From contig OX637399.1 in assembly GCA_951799425.1 (NCBI GenBank), positions 14,190,501 through 14,254,500 of the forward strand: 64,000 bases of DNA, written 5' to 3'. The translations under genes were made by a program, and so were the position numbers. The notes beneath the pieces were generated by a model, which did no database searches, was not told the DNA's origin, and saw only the letters and a program-made list of their open reading frames with translations. Shown one piece after another: positions 10,287 through 20,520 of this stretch. This DNA comes from Ilex aquifolium. Lineage: Eukaryota > Streptophyta > Magnoliopsida > Aquifoliales > Aquifoliaceae. Each line of letters opens with the position of its first letter. Position 1 is the stretch's first letter.

Positions 10287-12342
10287 TGCTTCAACTTTAA
10301 TATTGTAAACCCAAGCGCAGGTTGAGCGAAGTAATATATTTCTCGAAAGACCGATGTTGAACCCTTAGGGAATTGTGAAATAGCAGCAATCACACAAATA
10401 CTATAACAAACTTGTGAAGACAATTTATTTAAAAGATTGTTGAGTTGAGAATATTGATTGAAGTAATTAAAACAGTATAACAAAATACTAGAGTATCAGG
10501 TACTCCCTCTCAATTCCATACAATAATGATTAAAGACTTAAATCATAATTTTAGACAAGAATCAAATGTCGGTTGATTCAAGTCACCGAATTAAGCAAGA
10601 AAATCACAATTTATAATCAAAGGACTATTCAGGAACTTGAATAATCATCAAATTATATTATTCTATGAAATAATTGTAACGCCCCAAATACCACCCTGGA
10701 CGGCATTACATTCTAAAACATTCACATCATGAGAGCACTAATATCATCCATCAATAAATTAAACTTCATTCATCATTCATAAAATATTTACATCATTATC
10801 CAAAAGAATATGCCCAACCATGACATTTACATCTCAAAAATTTAACTATTATAGCGCAGCAGAATTACAAAAGGAAACTAGACTATACAATGTTTGTACA
10901 TGCTGGTTCCTAGTCTAGTACAAAAGTAAAAGGCATCTCTAAATGTCCCACTCGGGATCCAGGTACCCCTCTAATGAGGCTTCCCCGAGGCCCTGCTCAT
11001 TAGCGCCAAGCTCCTCCTCTATAGCATAATCTGAAAAATGTTAATTGTAGGGGATGAGCACGAAGCTCTGTAGCAAAATCTTCCCAAACTCAAACAAGGT
11101 TTAGGAAAGCATATAAAACGGTTGGTCTAATTTTCACAAATAGCATATATAACATTTTGAAGGAAAAGCAGGACATTTTAAATAGATCTCAAGTTTAAGG
11201 AATCACGGTAATTAAAAGAATAAATAAACACAAGATACCAATAAGAATCAATTCCCAAAACATAATCCATCCCACCATACACCATTTCCACAAGTTCTTG
11301 TGGCATCCCATACTACCCCAAAACTCTTGCAGAAATCGTATTTGGTACAATGAACGATAACTCACACTTGAACATTTCCGGCAATATATGTACATGTATC
11401 TCAACAATGATGTAAGGCATCCACATGAATCGACACATTGAGTAACGTCTTGCCCACACCCACACACACATCTTATCAAAAATATCCAACCTTTAGGAAG
11501 GGCGTGTACCATACCAATGGCAGTGACGAAATCCAACCCAGGCATTAGTATACTAACCCTCTTACACGGCACCACGTGAGCGATAGTGGTTTAGTCTTAC
11601 CAAAGCACTAATCCCACTACGAATGGATTAGTCTTACCAAAGCACTAACCCATTCTACGACATCTCGTCAAAGGACACCCATGGTCATCCCACACCCATT
11701 AGAGATACGACATCAAACCAATTTACCCAATTTATAAGCATATCTCAAAAATCCCCAAATTGAGCATTTGACATTTTCAATAACCAACCAAGAAAAATGC
11801 AAGAGATCACAACAATATCATTGTATTACTCAACACAAAACACTATGATTTTGAAATCAAGAATAAAGGAAAAGTTCAAGAGGAAAACCCATCACTCTTG
11901 AAAACTAGGGTTTTTCAAATCAAAAGAGGGATTTGTGTAAAACATGTTAACAATTGAACAAGAATCAAGAAACAATGGAGCCATAGCAAATAAATATCAT
12001 TAAGAATCAAAACATACATATTTATTAACCCTAACATCAATGTAAGAGAAAGAGAAGAAATCCCCTACCTCAACCAAGTATCTCTAGCAACCCAAGCTTT
12101 AAAGACTCCCTTTTCCCCTTTTTCTTGCTCCCTTGCTATTTTCTCTTTTGGTTCTAAGAGGTTTGAGTGAGGGTGAAGTGAAATTATAGAAGAGGGAATG
12201 GATGGAGAAGTGAAATCTTGAAAACTAGGGCTTTGATCTTGTAAATCTCTCCCAATTTTTGTGTTTTTCTCTCCCTCTTTTGCTCTCTAAGGGTGCTTAG
12301 GGTTTGGATGGGTGAAATGAGGCTCAAATAGTCGGCCTTAAG

Positions 12343-12350
12343 TATTTATA
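12343..12350 (-). promoter_or_regulatory. Putative TATA box of G2
   Basis: The minus strand reads TATAAATA after CCAC. The homologous box in G4 is 37319-37326, and a weaker form in G3 is 16034-16039. In all three, the nearest palindrome base lies 53 positions from the last plus-strand base of the box, so the palindromes are just upstream of the promoter on the element strand. Confidence 0.55.
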
Positions 12351-12402
12351 GTGGAAGAAATGGAGAAAGACCCGCATTCGGATCGGGCTGGTTTCTATCG
12401 GG

Positions 12403-12514
12403 CGTACCGGTACGCGTACCGGTACGGTTGAGCTTCTGGAGTCCAGCGTACCGGTACGCGTACCGGTACGATCTAGCTTCTGGAGTTCAGCGTACCGGTA
12501 CGCGTACCGGTACG
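12403..12514. repeat. Three 24-bp palindromes with 44-bp period (G2)
   Basis: Each unit is CGTACCGGTACG twice in tandem, which is itself a perfect 24-bp palindrome. Units lie at 12403-12426, 12447-12470 and 12491-12514. The two 20-bp spacers are similar to each other, both with AGCTTCTGGAGT, and unlike the palindromes. Confidence 0.95.
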
Positions 12515-13971
12515 ATTTGACTTCCAGATTTTTGTTTCAACTTCCAATGCAGTTTTGACCCATTTAGAGGTCGAATTGGAAAATTTTCATGAGACATACT
12601 TTTGTAGCCCTAGATGTCTACTATCTACTGTAAAAATTTCAGATCAATTGGACTTAAGGATAAAAATTTATGGCCAAAACACTAAGTAGTGTTCAATACC
12701 CATTTTTACCCAAATTCTCGCTAAAGTGTATTTTAACTCCGAGACACTTCCTAACTTCCAATACATCCATATTACCACTCCCAATGTTTTTCGACCTTCT
12801 GGATTCAATGGAATCATTATTTTGACCTTCAAACTTTTAGAAACTTGTCTAATCACCCTTTCCAAGTTTAGACATCTTCGACACGTAACTTCCCAATAAA
12901 ATTGTCTCCATAGCATTTATTCCTACGGTTTATTCTTATGTCACTACATATATCTACATCTTTACAAATATTATTTACTATATATATATTTCTATAAATA
13001 TATAAAAGAAAATTCGGGGTGTTACAATAATGATAATCAACTTAAGCGTGGAATAACCAGTTATTTACTCGCAGGGAAATTCAAGCAATCAATGTACATG
13101 ACACAATGACTCAAGGATTTTTACAGAGCAAAAACTTTGCTAATAAATCAAAAGCTGAATTAACATAATATCTCATATCATTAAGCTCAATAACATTACC
13201 GTACTTCATTGAGAGGTCCTCCCATAGCTCTAGCTTAACCCTCTAGCCAGACATGATAAACTAAAACCAAAAATAATATATGAAAAGAATAATAATACTA
13301 ATCCTAATTCTAATTATTTACCTCAATAGATGAGAGCCTTTTTTTACACCAAAATAAATCTTAAGTACAGGTAGAAGATATAAGGTGGTTTGGGAGAAAT
13401 TCTTTTCCAAACATAAGTCTTTTAAAGTTAAATCCCGTGTATAAAATCTTGGGGCCCGCAGGTACACAATCTGTCCAGATTTCGATCTTGAATTTCACAT
13501 ATTTAGAGGCTGAATCACGAAATGTTCGTGAAATACACTTTTGTAGCCCTTGAAGTCTTCTTTCCAGCCCTACAAAAATAAGGTTAATAGGATATCAGAA
13601 TCAAAAGTTATGGCCAAAATACTGAAAATGTGTCAAATCCTTATCTTCTAGAAAACTTTCCTAATCCAACTTTAAATGAGTTTTCTTCTAACTTGAACTC
13701 TTATAAGGATTAAATTGCTGCTTTATCTTCAAATCTTCCTATCTCAACCTTGACTCTTCAGTCCTTATCAGTTATGATTCTTCCTCTAGTGATTGTTTCT
13801 CTTGCATTATTCATTATTACTTTAAATCAATCAATTTACTTGCAAAATAAACCAAACAACTGGAAAAAGTATCAAACTAGAAAATCAAGCAATTTAACAC
13901 ATTTAATCACAAATAATATGCAATTAACCAATCATTAAATATAATAAAATAGCAATTTTTATGGTTAATCA

Positions 13972-13983
13972 CACCCCCCAACC
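13972..13983 (-). other. Polypurine tract of E2
   Basis: The minus strand reads GGTTGGGGGGTG directly before the 3' LTR. It is the expected plus-strand primer. A hairpin (13988-14008) lies four bases further in. Confidence 0.8.
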
Positions 13984-13987
13984 TGAA

Positions 13988-14008
13988 TATTGCTAGTCCC
14001 TAGTAATA
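13988..14008 (-). other. Hairpin next to the E2 polypurine tract
   Basis: On the plus strand TATTGCTAG, loop TCC, CTAGTAATA form a 9-bp stem with one G-T pair. It corresponds in position and core (GCTAGTCCCTAG) to perfect hairpins at 2950-2968 and 33279-33297. Confidence 0.6.
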
Positions 14009-14108
14009 CATGGATCCCAAAATCTAAAAACTAAAAAAAATAAAACCTAATAAAATAAAACACAAATCCAGTTTTGTAGGACTCATGATTGCATTTAGCA
14101 TATGCAAC
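14009..14108 (-). mobile_element. E2 internal DNA between hairpin and G3
   Basis: This is AT-rich and non-coding. The last bases (GCATTTAGCATATGCAAC) continue after G3 with AAGCCTTTAAACCCCTAGG, matching the uninterrupted E3 sequence at 33352-33383. Confidence 0.7.
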
Positions 14109-16733
14109 TGTAGCACCCCAAAACACACCCTGGACGGCATTACATTATAAAACCATTCATATCATGAGAGCACTAAAATAAACCTTTCATAAGTAAGACT
14201 TCATAAAAATCATTCATAACACTTACATCATTATCCCAAATGAATATGCCATCTTTGGCCTTTACATTTCAAAAATCAACTAATGTAGCGCAGCGGAAAT
14301 AACAAAAGAAAACTAGACTTCACAAGGTTCAAAATGAATACCCTAGTCTAGAACAAAAGTAAGCTACATCTCTAGATGTCCCACTCGGGATCCAAGTATT
14401 CCTCTAGTGAAGCCTCTCCATGGCCCGGCTCATTAGCACCGAGCTCCTCCTCTAGCACCAAATCTGAAAAAGGTTCAACTGTAGGGGGTGAGCACGAAGC
14501 TCTGTAGAAAAATCCTCCCAAACCCAAACAAGGTTTAGAAAAGTATATAAAACGGTAGGTTTCATTTCACAATTAACATATATAATTTTTGAAGTAAAAC
14601 CAGGACATTTAAATAGATCTCAAGTTTAAGGAACATTAGTAATTGAATGATTAAGTAGAACCACTATACAGTTAACAAACCATATCCGAATATAATCCAA
14701 TCCACCATACACTGTTTCCACAAGTTCTCGCGGAATCCCATACTTCTCCAAGACTCTTGTAGAAACCGTCTATGGTAGAATGAACAATGACCATTTCCAA
14801 CTTTAAGTCATTTAGGAAGGGCGCCTTCCAATGCATTGTCCCATACCAATACATCGGCCAAGACGATCCAACCCATCATCCCATGTATATTGGTTCATCC
14901 CCGTACCATGTATGTTGATTGCTTCTCATGAATCCACCCAACGATTATACCTAGTCCACCAATTACAATCACAATCACAAGCACTTTAGGAAAGGGCATC
15001 TACCATCTCACTGGCAGTGACGAGTCCCTTCCCAGGAAAAGTATATCATCCCTTGTTCGAACTCCAGTGAACGATAGTGGTCGCATTACCACATGACAAC
15101 CCACTACAAGTGTTAGGAAACCATCACCCCCACTGGGATAGACTAACCTCTAACACTCTACGGCATCTCTCGAAGGCAATCCAAGTCCCACAACAACCAT
15201 ACAAATGAGGAAACCAAAATATTCTCAAAAACCTCCAATTTTCTCAGGTAGTTGTACAAAGAGCAATATAAGAAAATGTACAAGAGATCATCCTAAATAC
15301 CATTTTTGTTGTTCAATCTGAAACACTAAAGTTTTGAAATCAAGCACCTATAAGTAATCAAACTTTGGAATCATTACAAATGAATATTAAGCTTGGAGTA
15401 TAAAGAATAAAGGCGCACCAAGCTTGAACATCACGGACAAAGGAGGAATTAAGATTTAACGGAACAATTATGTATGGCAATAAATAACAAAGGACTATCA
15501 AGGTGTGAAATCAAGAACAAATGATTATGAAGCTTAGAGAACAAGACCAAAAGAAAACTCAAGTCTTGGAACCAAGGATAAAGAATATCAAGTATTGAAT
15601 ATCAAGCTTAGAAGTCAAAAGAAAGGAACAATCATATATTGAAATCAATAACAAAGGAGAAGTCAAGAGAAAAACACATCTCCCTTGAAGACTAGGGTTT
15701 GGCAAGAATCAAGGAGATTCAAGGGTTACCCAACAATCACAATATTTTCCACATGGCATCAATTGCAAGAATAGCAAGAATTAAGGATTGGATAGCATAC
15801 ATATAACATTTAGAGTGAAAAGATACATATAAATAAACCTAGCCTCAATGTAAGAGAATGGAAGAAAACCCCTACCTTTCTTCTTCCTAGGTGTTCTTGA
15901 AAACTTGAAGTTTTGATCTTCTTCAAAGTGCAAATCCTCCCTTGATCTTGTGTTTCCCCCTTTATCTCTTGTTTCTCAAAGCTTTCTAGGGTTGTAAATG
16001 GTGTATGGAGGCTAAAGGAGGCGTCCTTATGTCTTTATAGGGTGAAAATTGGCCTCTTGTGCACGATTCTGCAACCCAGAGTTCGTAAGTCACGTTCGAA
16101 CGTCATTGGCGTTCGAACGTTCGTCACTCCCAGTACTTTTGTTTTTCCATCAGACAAAGAGTACTGGAACGCACTTACATTCGAACGTTATTCACGTTCG
16201 AACGTCGATTCACGTTCGAACGTCATTTCACGTTCGAACGGAATTCCTGTTTTTGCTGAAACTTCCAATGCAATTTTGGCCTATTTAGAGATTGATTTGG
16301 AAATGTTTCATGAGATATAATTTTGTAGCCCTAGATGTCTATTATCTACTGTCCAAATTTCAGATCAATTGGATATAAGGATAAAAAGTTATGACCAAAT
16401 ACTAGAAGGTGTCCCAACTCATTTTTACCCAAATTCTCTCTAAGTGTGTCTTTACTCCAAAATACATCCTAACTTCCAATACACCTCATATTACCTCTCC
16501 CAAGGTTGTTCGACCTTCCGGATTCAATGGAGAACTTATTTTGACCTAACAATATTTAGAAACTTCCATCATCCCTCTTCTCAAGTTTACACATTCGAAA
16601 CTTAACTTCCCAATCAATTTGTATCTCTAGTTTTTGTTTTTATTCCTACCATCACTCCACATATCTACATTTTTACAACAATCATTTACTATATATCTAT
16701 ATACATATATAAAAGAAAATGTGGGGTGTTACA
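14109..16733 (-). repeat. Solo LTR G3, target duplication GCAAC
   Basis: This 2625-bp LTR starts TGTAGCACCCC and ends GGGGTGTTACA, between perfect GCAAC copies (14104-14108, 16734-16738). The empty site is visible in E3 at about 33360-33375. It matches the other G LTRs along most of its length and has an extra AAG-rich segment at about 15340-15690. The palindrome slot carries CGTTCGAACG instead of CGTACCGGTACG. Confidence 0.92.
16092..16240. repeat. CGTTCGAACG palindrome array in G3
   Basis: Six copies of the palindrome CGTTCGAACG (four extended to ACGTTCGAACGT or nearly so) lie at about 16092, 16110, 16179, 16194, 16212 and 16230. The one near 16180 has a changed first base. The flanks on the far side (ACTTCCAATGCA block, then CCTATTTAGAG) are those that flank the CGTACCGGTACG arrays in G1, G2 and G4. 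Confidence 0.93.
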
Positions 16734-18496
16734 GCAACAAGCCTTTAAACCCCTAGGTTTCCCCTAGTGGACGAGTATAGTCTCGTGAGGGTTTCTAGAG
16801 ATGATACCCACAAACATCAACCTGCAATCAAATATCTGAATAATAATTTTATAACACAAATTACTACCACAATATAAGAATTCTAAGATGCAAACTTTTT
16901 TATAAGCTCATGCAAAGCAAAATATAGAATTTTACGCTATATAAATGTATGCACTTATCATGTTCCCATATAAAATCGTGTGTAGTGTGAATTAACTATA
17001 CCAAGTCAATAAATTATCCGATAATTACCTCCATAACTATCAACTATTCGTCTCAATGCCAAATCTCACTGGATAATTCATTCATAAAAGATTCTCTCAG
17101 ATTATAGTGACTATTCCCTCAAATCACATGTGATAAGAAGATATTTAAGTCAAAACAAAATAATGCTCACATGTCTATTAAAATAATTGTAATTCAAAAG
17201 AAAAGGATTTGACATAATCTCATGAAAGGAAATCAACACACAATAAATAAATAATCACCATTCTTTTTCTTATTCACACAAGTCATGCATCCACCAATAC
17301 ACTCTTGAGATCAGATAAGTCTTTATTTAAGGTTGTAATGGAGATTAGGGTTTTGAAACGAAAGATATTCAAGAATTCAAAAGACTATCCCGAGAGAACA
17401 TGTACATTACACAACCAAACTTCTTTCCATAACCTTTCACTCTTCACCCTTTAGACACTTGCTCATATTTTTTTTCAAAACTCATGCTTTTTATTTTTTC
17501 CTCTTTTTTTTTTTCACAGCTAGACATATTGTCTTTTTTTTTTTTTCAGTAAGACAACTGAATATATATATTCACAAGTATGCAAAACCTTTTTTTTTTA
17601 TCATCTTTTCTCAACCAACATCTCTCAAATTACATAAGCAATAAAAACTCAATCTCGGGATAACCAAGGGTAAAGGATATTATTTTTTTCTCATTGGCTT
17701 GGTTATTATATGTTTGGTATAAGAAATAAATTTTTTCTTCAAATGCTCAATCATGACTTCTAGGGATAATAATATTCAAAAAATAAGGCTTAGGCTCAAA
17801 TAATATAAAAGATTGCCTAAAAGCATATCTCAAGAGCTATTGATAACACACTTCCCATGCAAATAATTTAAAGTCAAGCAATCATTCACAATATTGGTGT
17901 TGGCAAAAACAAAAATAATGAGACTATTGAAGGAGATTAATTGAATAAAAATATTCTTTATTGAGTAAATGTAAATAACCCTCCAAGAAAGATTGGATCA
18001 AAACTCACCAGGGTTTTTATGCATCTCCACTATATGTTTTAAGTTCTCAAGGAAAAATACGTAACAAATTTTCAACTTGGTAAAGTCTAAAGTGCACAAA
18101 TTGTGAGTTTTTATAAGAACATGATATGAGATACAAAAATATAGAATACAGTTCTATGGGATGCTTAAACAATTGCAAATTTAAAGTTAAGCAAATTATT
18201 TATATATTGTGGTGTCAAATTATGCATAAAAATGTTATTTAGATATTTAATAACCAAAAATATTTTTTTTTATTTTATATTTTTTTTAGACTAAAATTTA
18301 AATAAACTAGAAATTGTCACCACACAAAATACATCCACACCCCCAACCTAAATTCAACATTGTCCTCAATGTAAAAATAAGTACCTCAACGCTCAATAAA
18401 AATAATGAATAAAGATCAAAGGGATAGAAATACCTGGTATCGCAACAACTCTAAAACCTAAAAATAAAAACTCAACAAAAAAAACTATAAATTAAA
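16734..18496 (-). mobile_element. E2 internal non-coding region
   Basis: This AT-rich stretch has no coding potential that I can support. It shares order with 33370-35000 of E3: the CTAGTGGACGAG block, the GGTATAAGAAATAAATT-like block, a T/C-rich zone (17465-17600, purine-rich on the element strand), and a polypurine tract with a hairpin (18337-18372). Confidence 0.7.
18337..18372 (-). other. Internal polypurine tract with adjoining hairpin (E2)
   Basis: On the element strand the hairpin ACATTG-AGGA-CAATGT (18357-18372) is followed by a purine run GGTTGGGGGTGTG (18336-18348). The same pair lies in E3 (34959-34994) and E0 (41687-41723), where the stem closes with G-C instead of A-T. Role unknown. 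A central polypurine tract or an RNA structure is possible. Confidence 0.6.
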
Positions 18497-19045
18497 GGGT
18501 TAATTGCACTAGAGGTCCCCAAAGTATGGGGTTTGTCTCATTTTGGTCCCCAATGTTTCAATTGCATCATTTTGGTCCCTGAAATATTGAATATGTTTCT
18601 ATATGGTCCTTTAAGCAAACAACGTCCAAATTGCTAATGATTTTTTATCATAAACTTGTCAGTAATAGCTAAATATGGATAAAAAATAATTTTGATAGCT
18701 ATTAAACAAAATTTGGGTAGCTCTTAACAAAAAAATGTGTAATATGGGTAGCTTTTGACCAAAATTTGGATAGCTCGTGATCAAAACTATGCAATTTAGG
18801 TAGGTATTTAACCAAATTTTGAGTAAAAATTTGATCAAGAGTTATCCAAATTATTTTTTTATCCATATTTAAGTATCGTGTGACAACTTTATGATAAAAA
18901 ATCATTAGCAATTTAGACACTGTCTGCATGAGGGACCATATAGAAACATATTGAATACTTCATGGACCAAAATGATGCAATTGAAACATTGGGGACCAAA
19001 ATGAGACAAACTCCACACTTTAGGGACTTTCAGTGCAATTAACCC
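18497..19045. mobile_element. MITE 1 (Mutator-like), 549 bp
   Basis: The ends GGGTTAATTGC and GCAATTAACCC are the tips of inverted repeats of roughly 120 bp carrying TCATTTTGGTCCCCAATG and its complement. Flanks TAAATTAAA (18488-18496) and TAAAATAAA (19046-19054) form a 9-bp target duplication with one mismatch, as expected for Mutator-like elements. The interior has short repeats of GGTAGCT(C/T)TT-type words and no transposase. A diverged relative lies at 55369-55920. Confidence 0.85.
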
Positions 19046-19136
19046 TAAAATAAAACAAATAGAAATGAAACTAAAATTAAAAATAAAATAAAATAAAATC
19101 TAACTACTATGTACAAATAAAAATAAAAACTCACAC

Positions 19137-19913
19137 TCAATCCAGCTTAAAGTCATATTTGAATATGCGACCATTCAATTTTATTGGCATAAAAATGTGG
19201 TGTCGGAGCAACTCCTTTAATCGAATTATCCACTCATATATCCAATATATCTTTTAAACATGCAAGAAAAGGGAGATATATACATTTCTATGCAAATCTA
19301 ATAATGAGATAGAAAATAGATCTTTATCAATTATAGCACACAACTCAACTTTCATACCCTCACCAAGATTAGATATGTGAATCTCATTACTACTCTTTGA
19401 TAATGAAAAGTCTTTGAGCTCATTAACCTCTTGTGGAATAATAATTTCACTTAATTCTTCACTATCAAGAGTATTAATGGATTCATCATCAGTTTGTAGT
19501 TCAGGAAAAGAATCACTCTCACTATATGGACTATTTTCAACCTCTTATTCTTGTATCAATATATTGAGTATATCTTTTATCTCTTTAATATCTTGGCTTG
19601 TTTGGGCATTGAAAGCTAGTTGGCTTTGCATAAATTCGTTAATAATATTCTCCAAATTCTCTTCTTGTGGGTCATGGTAGGGTAGATATTGGGGAGGGTC
19701 TTGTGGTGATGTGGCATATATAGGTAACTGATAATGTTCATTCCCCCAACCAAAATTGGGATAAAAAATTTCAAAACAATGGTCGGGATAAGGTTGAGAA
19801 GAATTAGGTAATACAATTGTCCCATTCCTCAAAAATTGTCGAGCAGATGGAATTAAAGGACACACATCAGTGGGATGCCCAAACACATCACAAATCACAC
19901 ACCATTCCTCCAT
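19137..19913 (-). pseudogene. E2 gag-like protein (zinc knuckle plus conserved C-terminal module), broken
   Basis: The minus-strand frame from ATG 19913 to TGA 19137 is about 259 codons with two in-frame stops (one at 19545-19547, one about 130 codons further). It starts MEEWCVICDVFGHPTDVC, a CX2CX4HX4C zinc knuckle. A Tyr/Pro/Asn-rich segment follows (PYPDHCFEIFYPNFGWGNEH), then an acidic stretch, then EIHISNLGEG, and it ends IKLNGR...DFKLD. The same architecture is found in E3 (35310-38535). It lies just downstream of the primer site on the element strand, where gag belongs. The full capsid domain of E0 gag is absent. The frame stays open a little upstream of the chosen ATG, so the original start may differ. 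Confidence 0.7.
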
Positions 19914-20096
19914 AGGGGAAAAACTTGACACCACATTAAAAAAAAATATAAAAATAAAAATTAAGAAATATCTAATCTAAGGAAAAATAAAACAAATAAA
20001 TAGTAAAAAAAATGACGAGATTACCGGATCTGTAACAAATCTCAAATCTAGCAAACCTCAATAGATGTGATGGCGACTCCTTGTCTTCAAACAACT

Positions 20097-20113
20097 CCCC
20101 GGCAACGGCGCCA
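20097..20113 (-). other. Primer-binding site of E2 (tRNA-Asp)
   Basis: The minus strand reads TGGCGCCGTTGCCGGGG, complementary to the 3' end of plant tRNA-Asp. It begins six bases from the 5' LTR edge at 20120. tRNA-Asp priming is typical of Athila-type elements. Confidence 0.9.
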
Positions 20114-20520
20114 AAAACTTGATTCAACTTTAATATTGTAAACTCAAGCACAGGTTGAGCGAAGTAATACATTTGTCACAAGGCCGAGGTCGAACCCTTA
20201 GGGAATTGTGAAATAGCAGCAATCACACAAATACTATAACAAACTTGTGAAGACAATTTATTTAAAATATTGTTGAGTTGAGAATATTGATTGAAGTAAT
20301 TAAAACAATATAACAAAATACTAGAGCATCAGGTACTCCCTCTCAATTCCATACAATAATGATTAAAGACTTAAATCATAATTTTAGACAAGAATCAAAT
20401 GTCGGTTGATTCAAGTCACCGAATTAAGCAAGAAAATCACAATTTATAATCAAAGGACTATTCAGGAACCTGAATAATCATCAAATTATATTATTCTATG
20501 AAATAATGATAATCAACTTA

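Larger units (their letters stand above)
10675..13026 (-). repeat. Solo LTR G2, target duplication ATAAT
   Basis: This 2352-bp LTR starts TGTAACGCCCC and ends GGGGTGTTACA, between perfect ATAAT copies (10670-10674, 13027-13031). The uninterrupted site survives in the other E2 LTR at about 20503-20520, which proves insertion. It holds three 24-bp palindromes (12403-12514) followed on the minus strand by a TATA box at 12343-12350. Confidence 0.93.
10287..13971 (-). repeat. E2 3' LTR, split by solo LTR G2
   Basis: It starts TGCTTCAAC and ends ATGGTTAATCA. Without G2 and its duplicated ATAAT (2357 bp together) it is about 1.3 kb. It aligns with 20120-20520 plus 30612-31545, with scattered substitutions (for example CCCAAGCGCAGG against CTCAAGCACAGG), so E2 is older than E or E3. 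No coding sequence is supported. Confidence 0.85.

Noticed and set aside
12403-12514. Repeat-spacer layout that looks like a short CRISPR array
   Set aside because: The host is a plant, the units are perfect palindromes inside an LTR, the spacers resemble each other, and no cas genes exist.
17459-17644. Phe-rich 61-codon frame
   Set aside because: It is a translation of a T-rich tract in the E2 non-coding region.
20097-20113. Possible tRNA-Asp gene (also at 38658)
   Set aside because: Only 17 bases of the tRNA 3' end are present, placed exactly at the LTR edge, so these are primer-binding sites.
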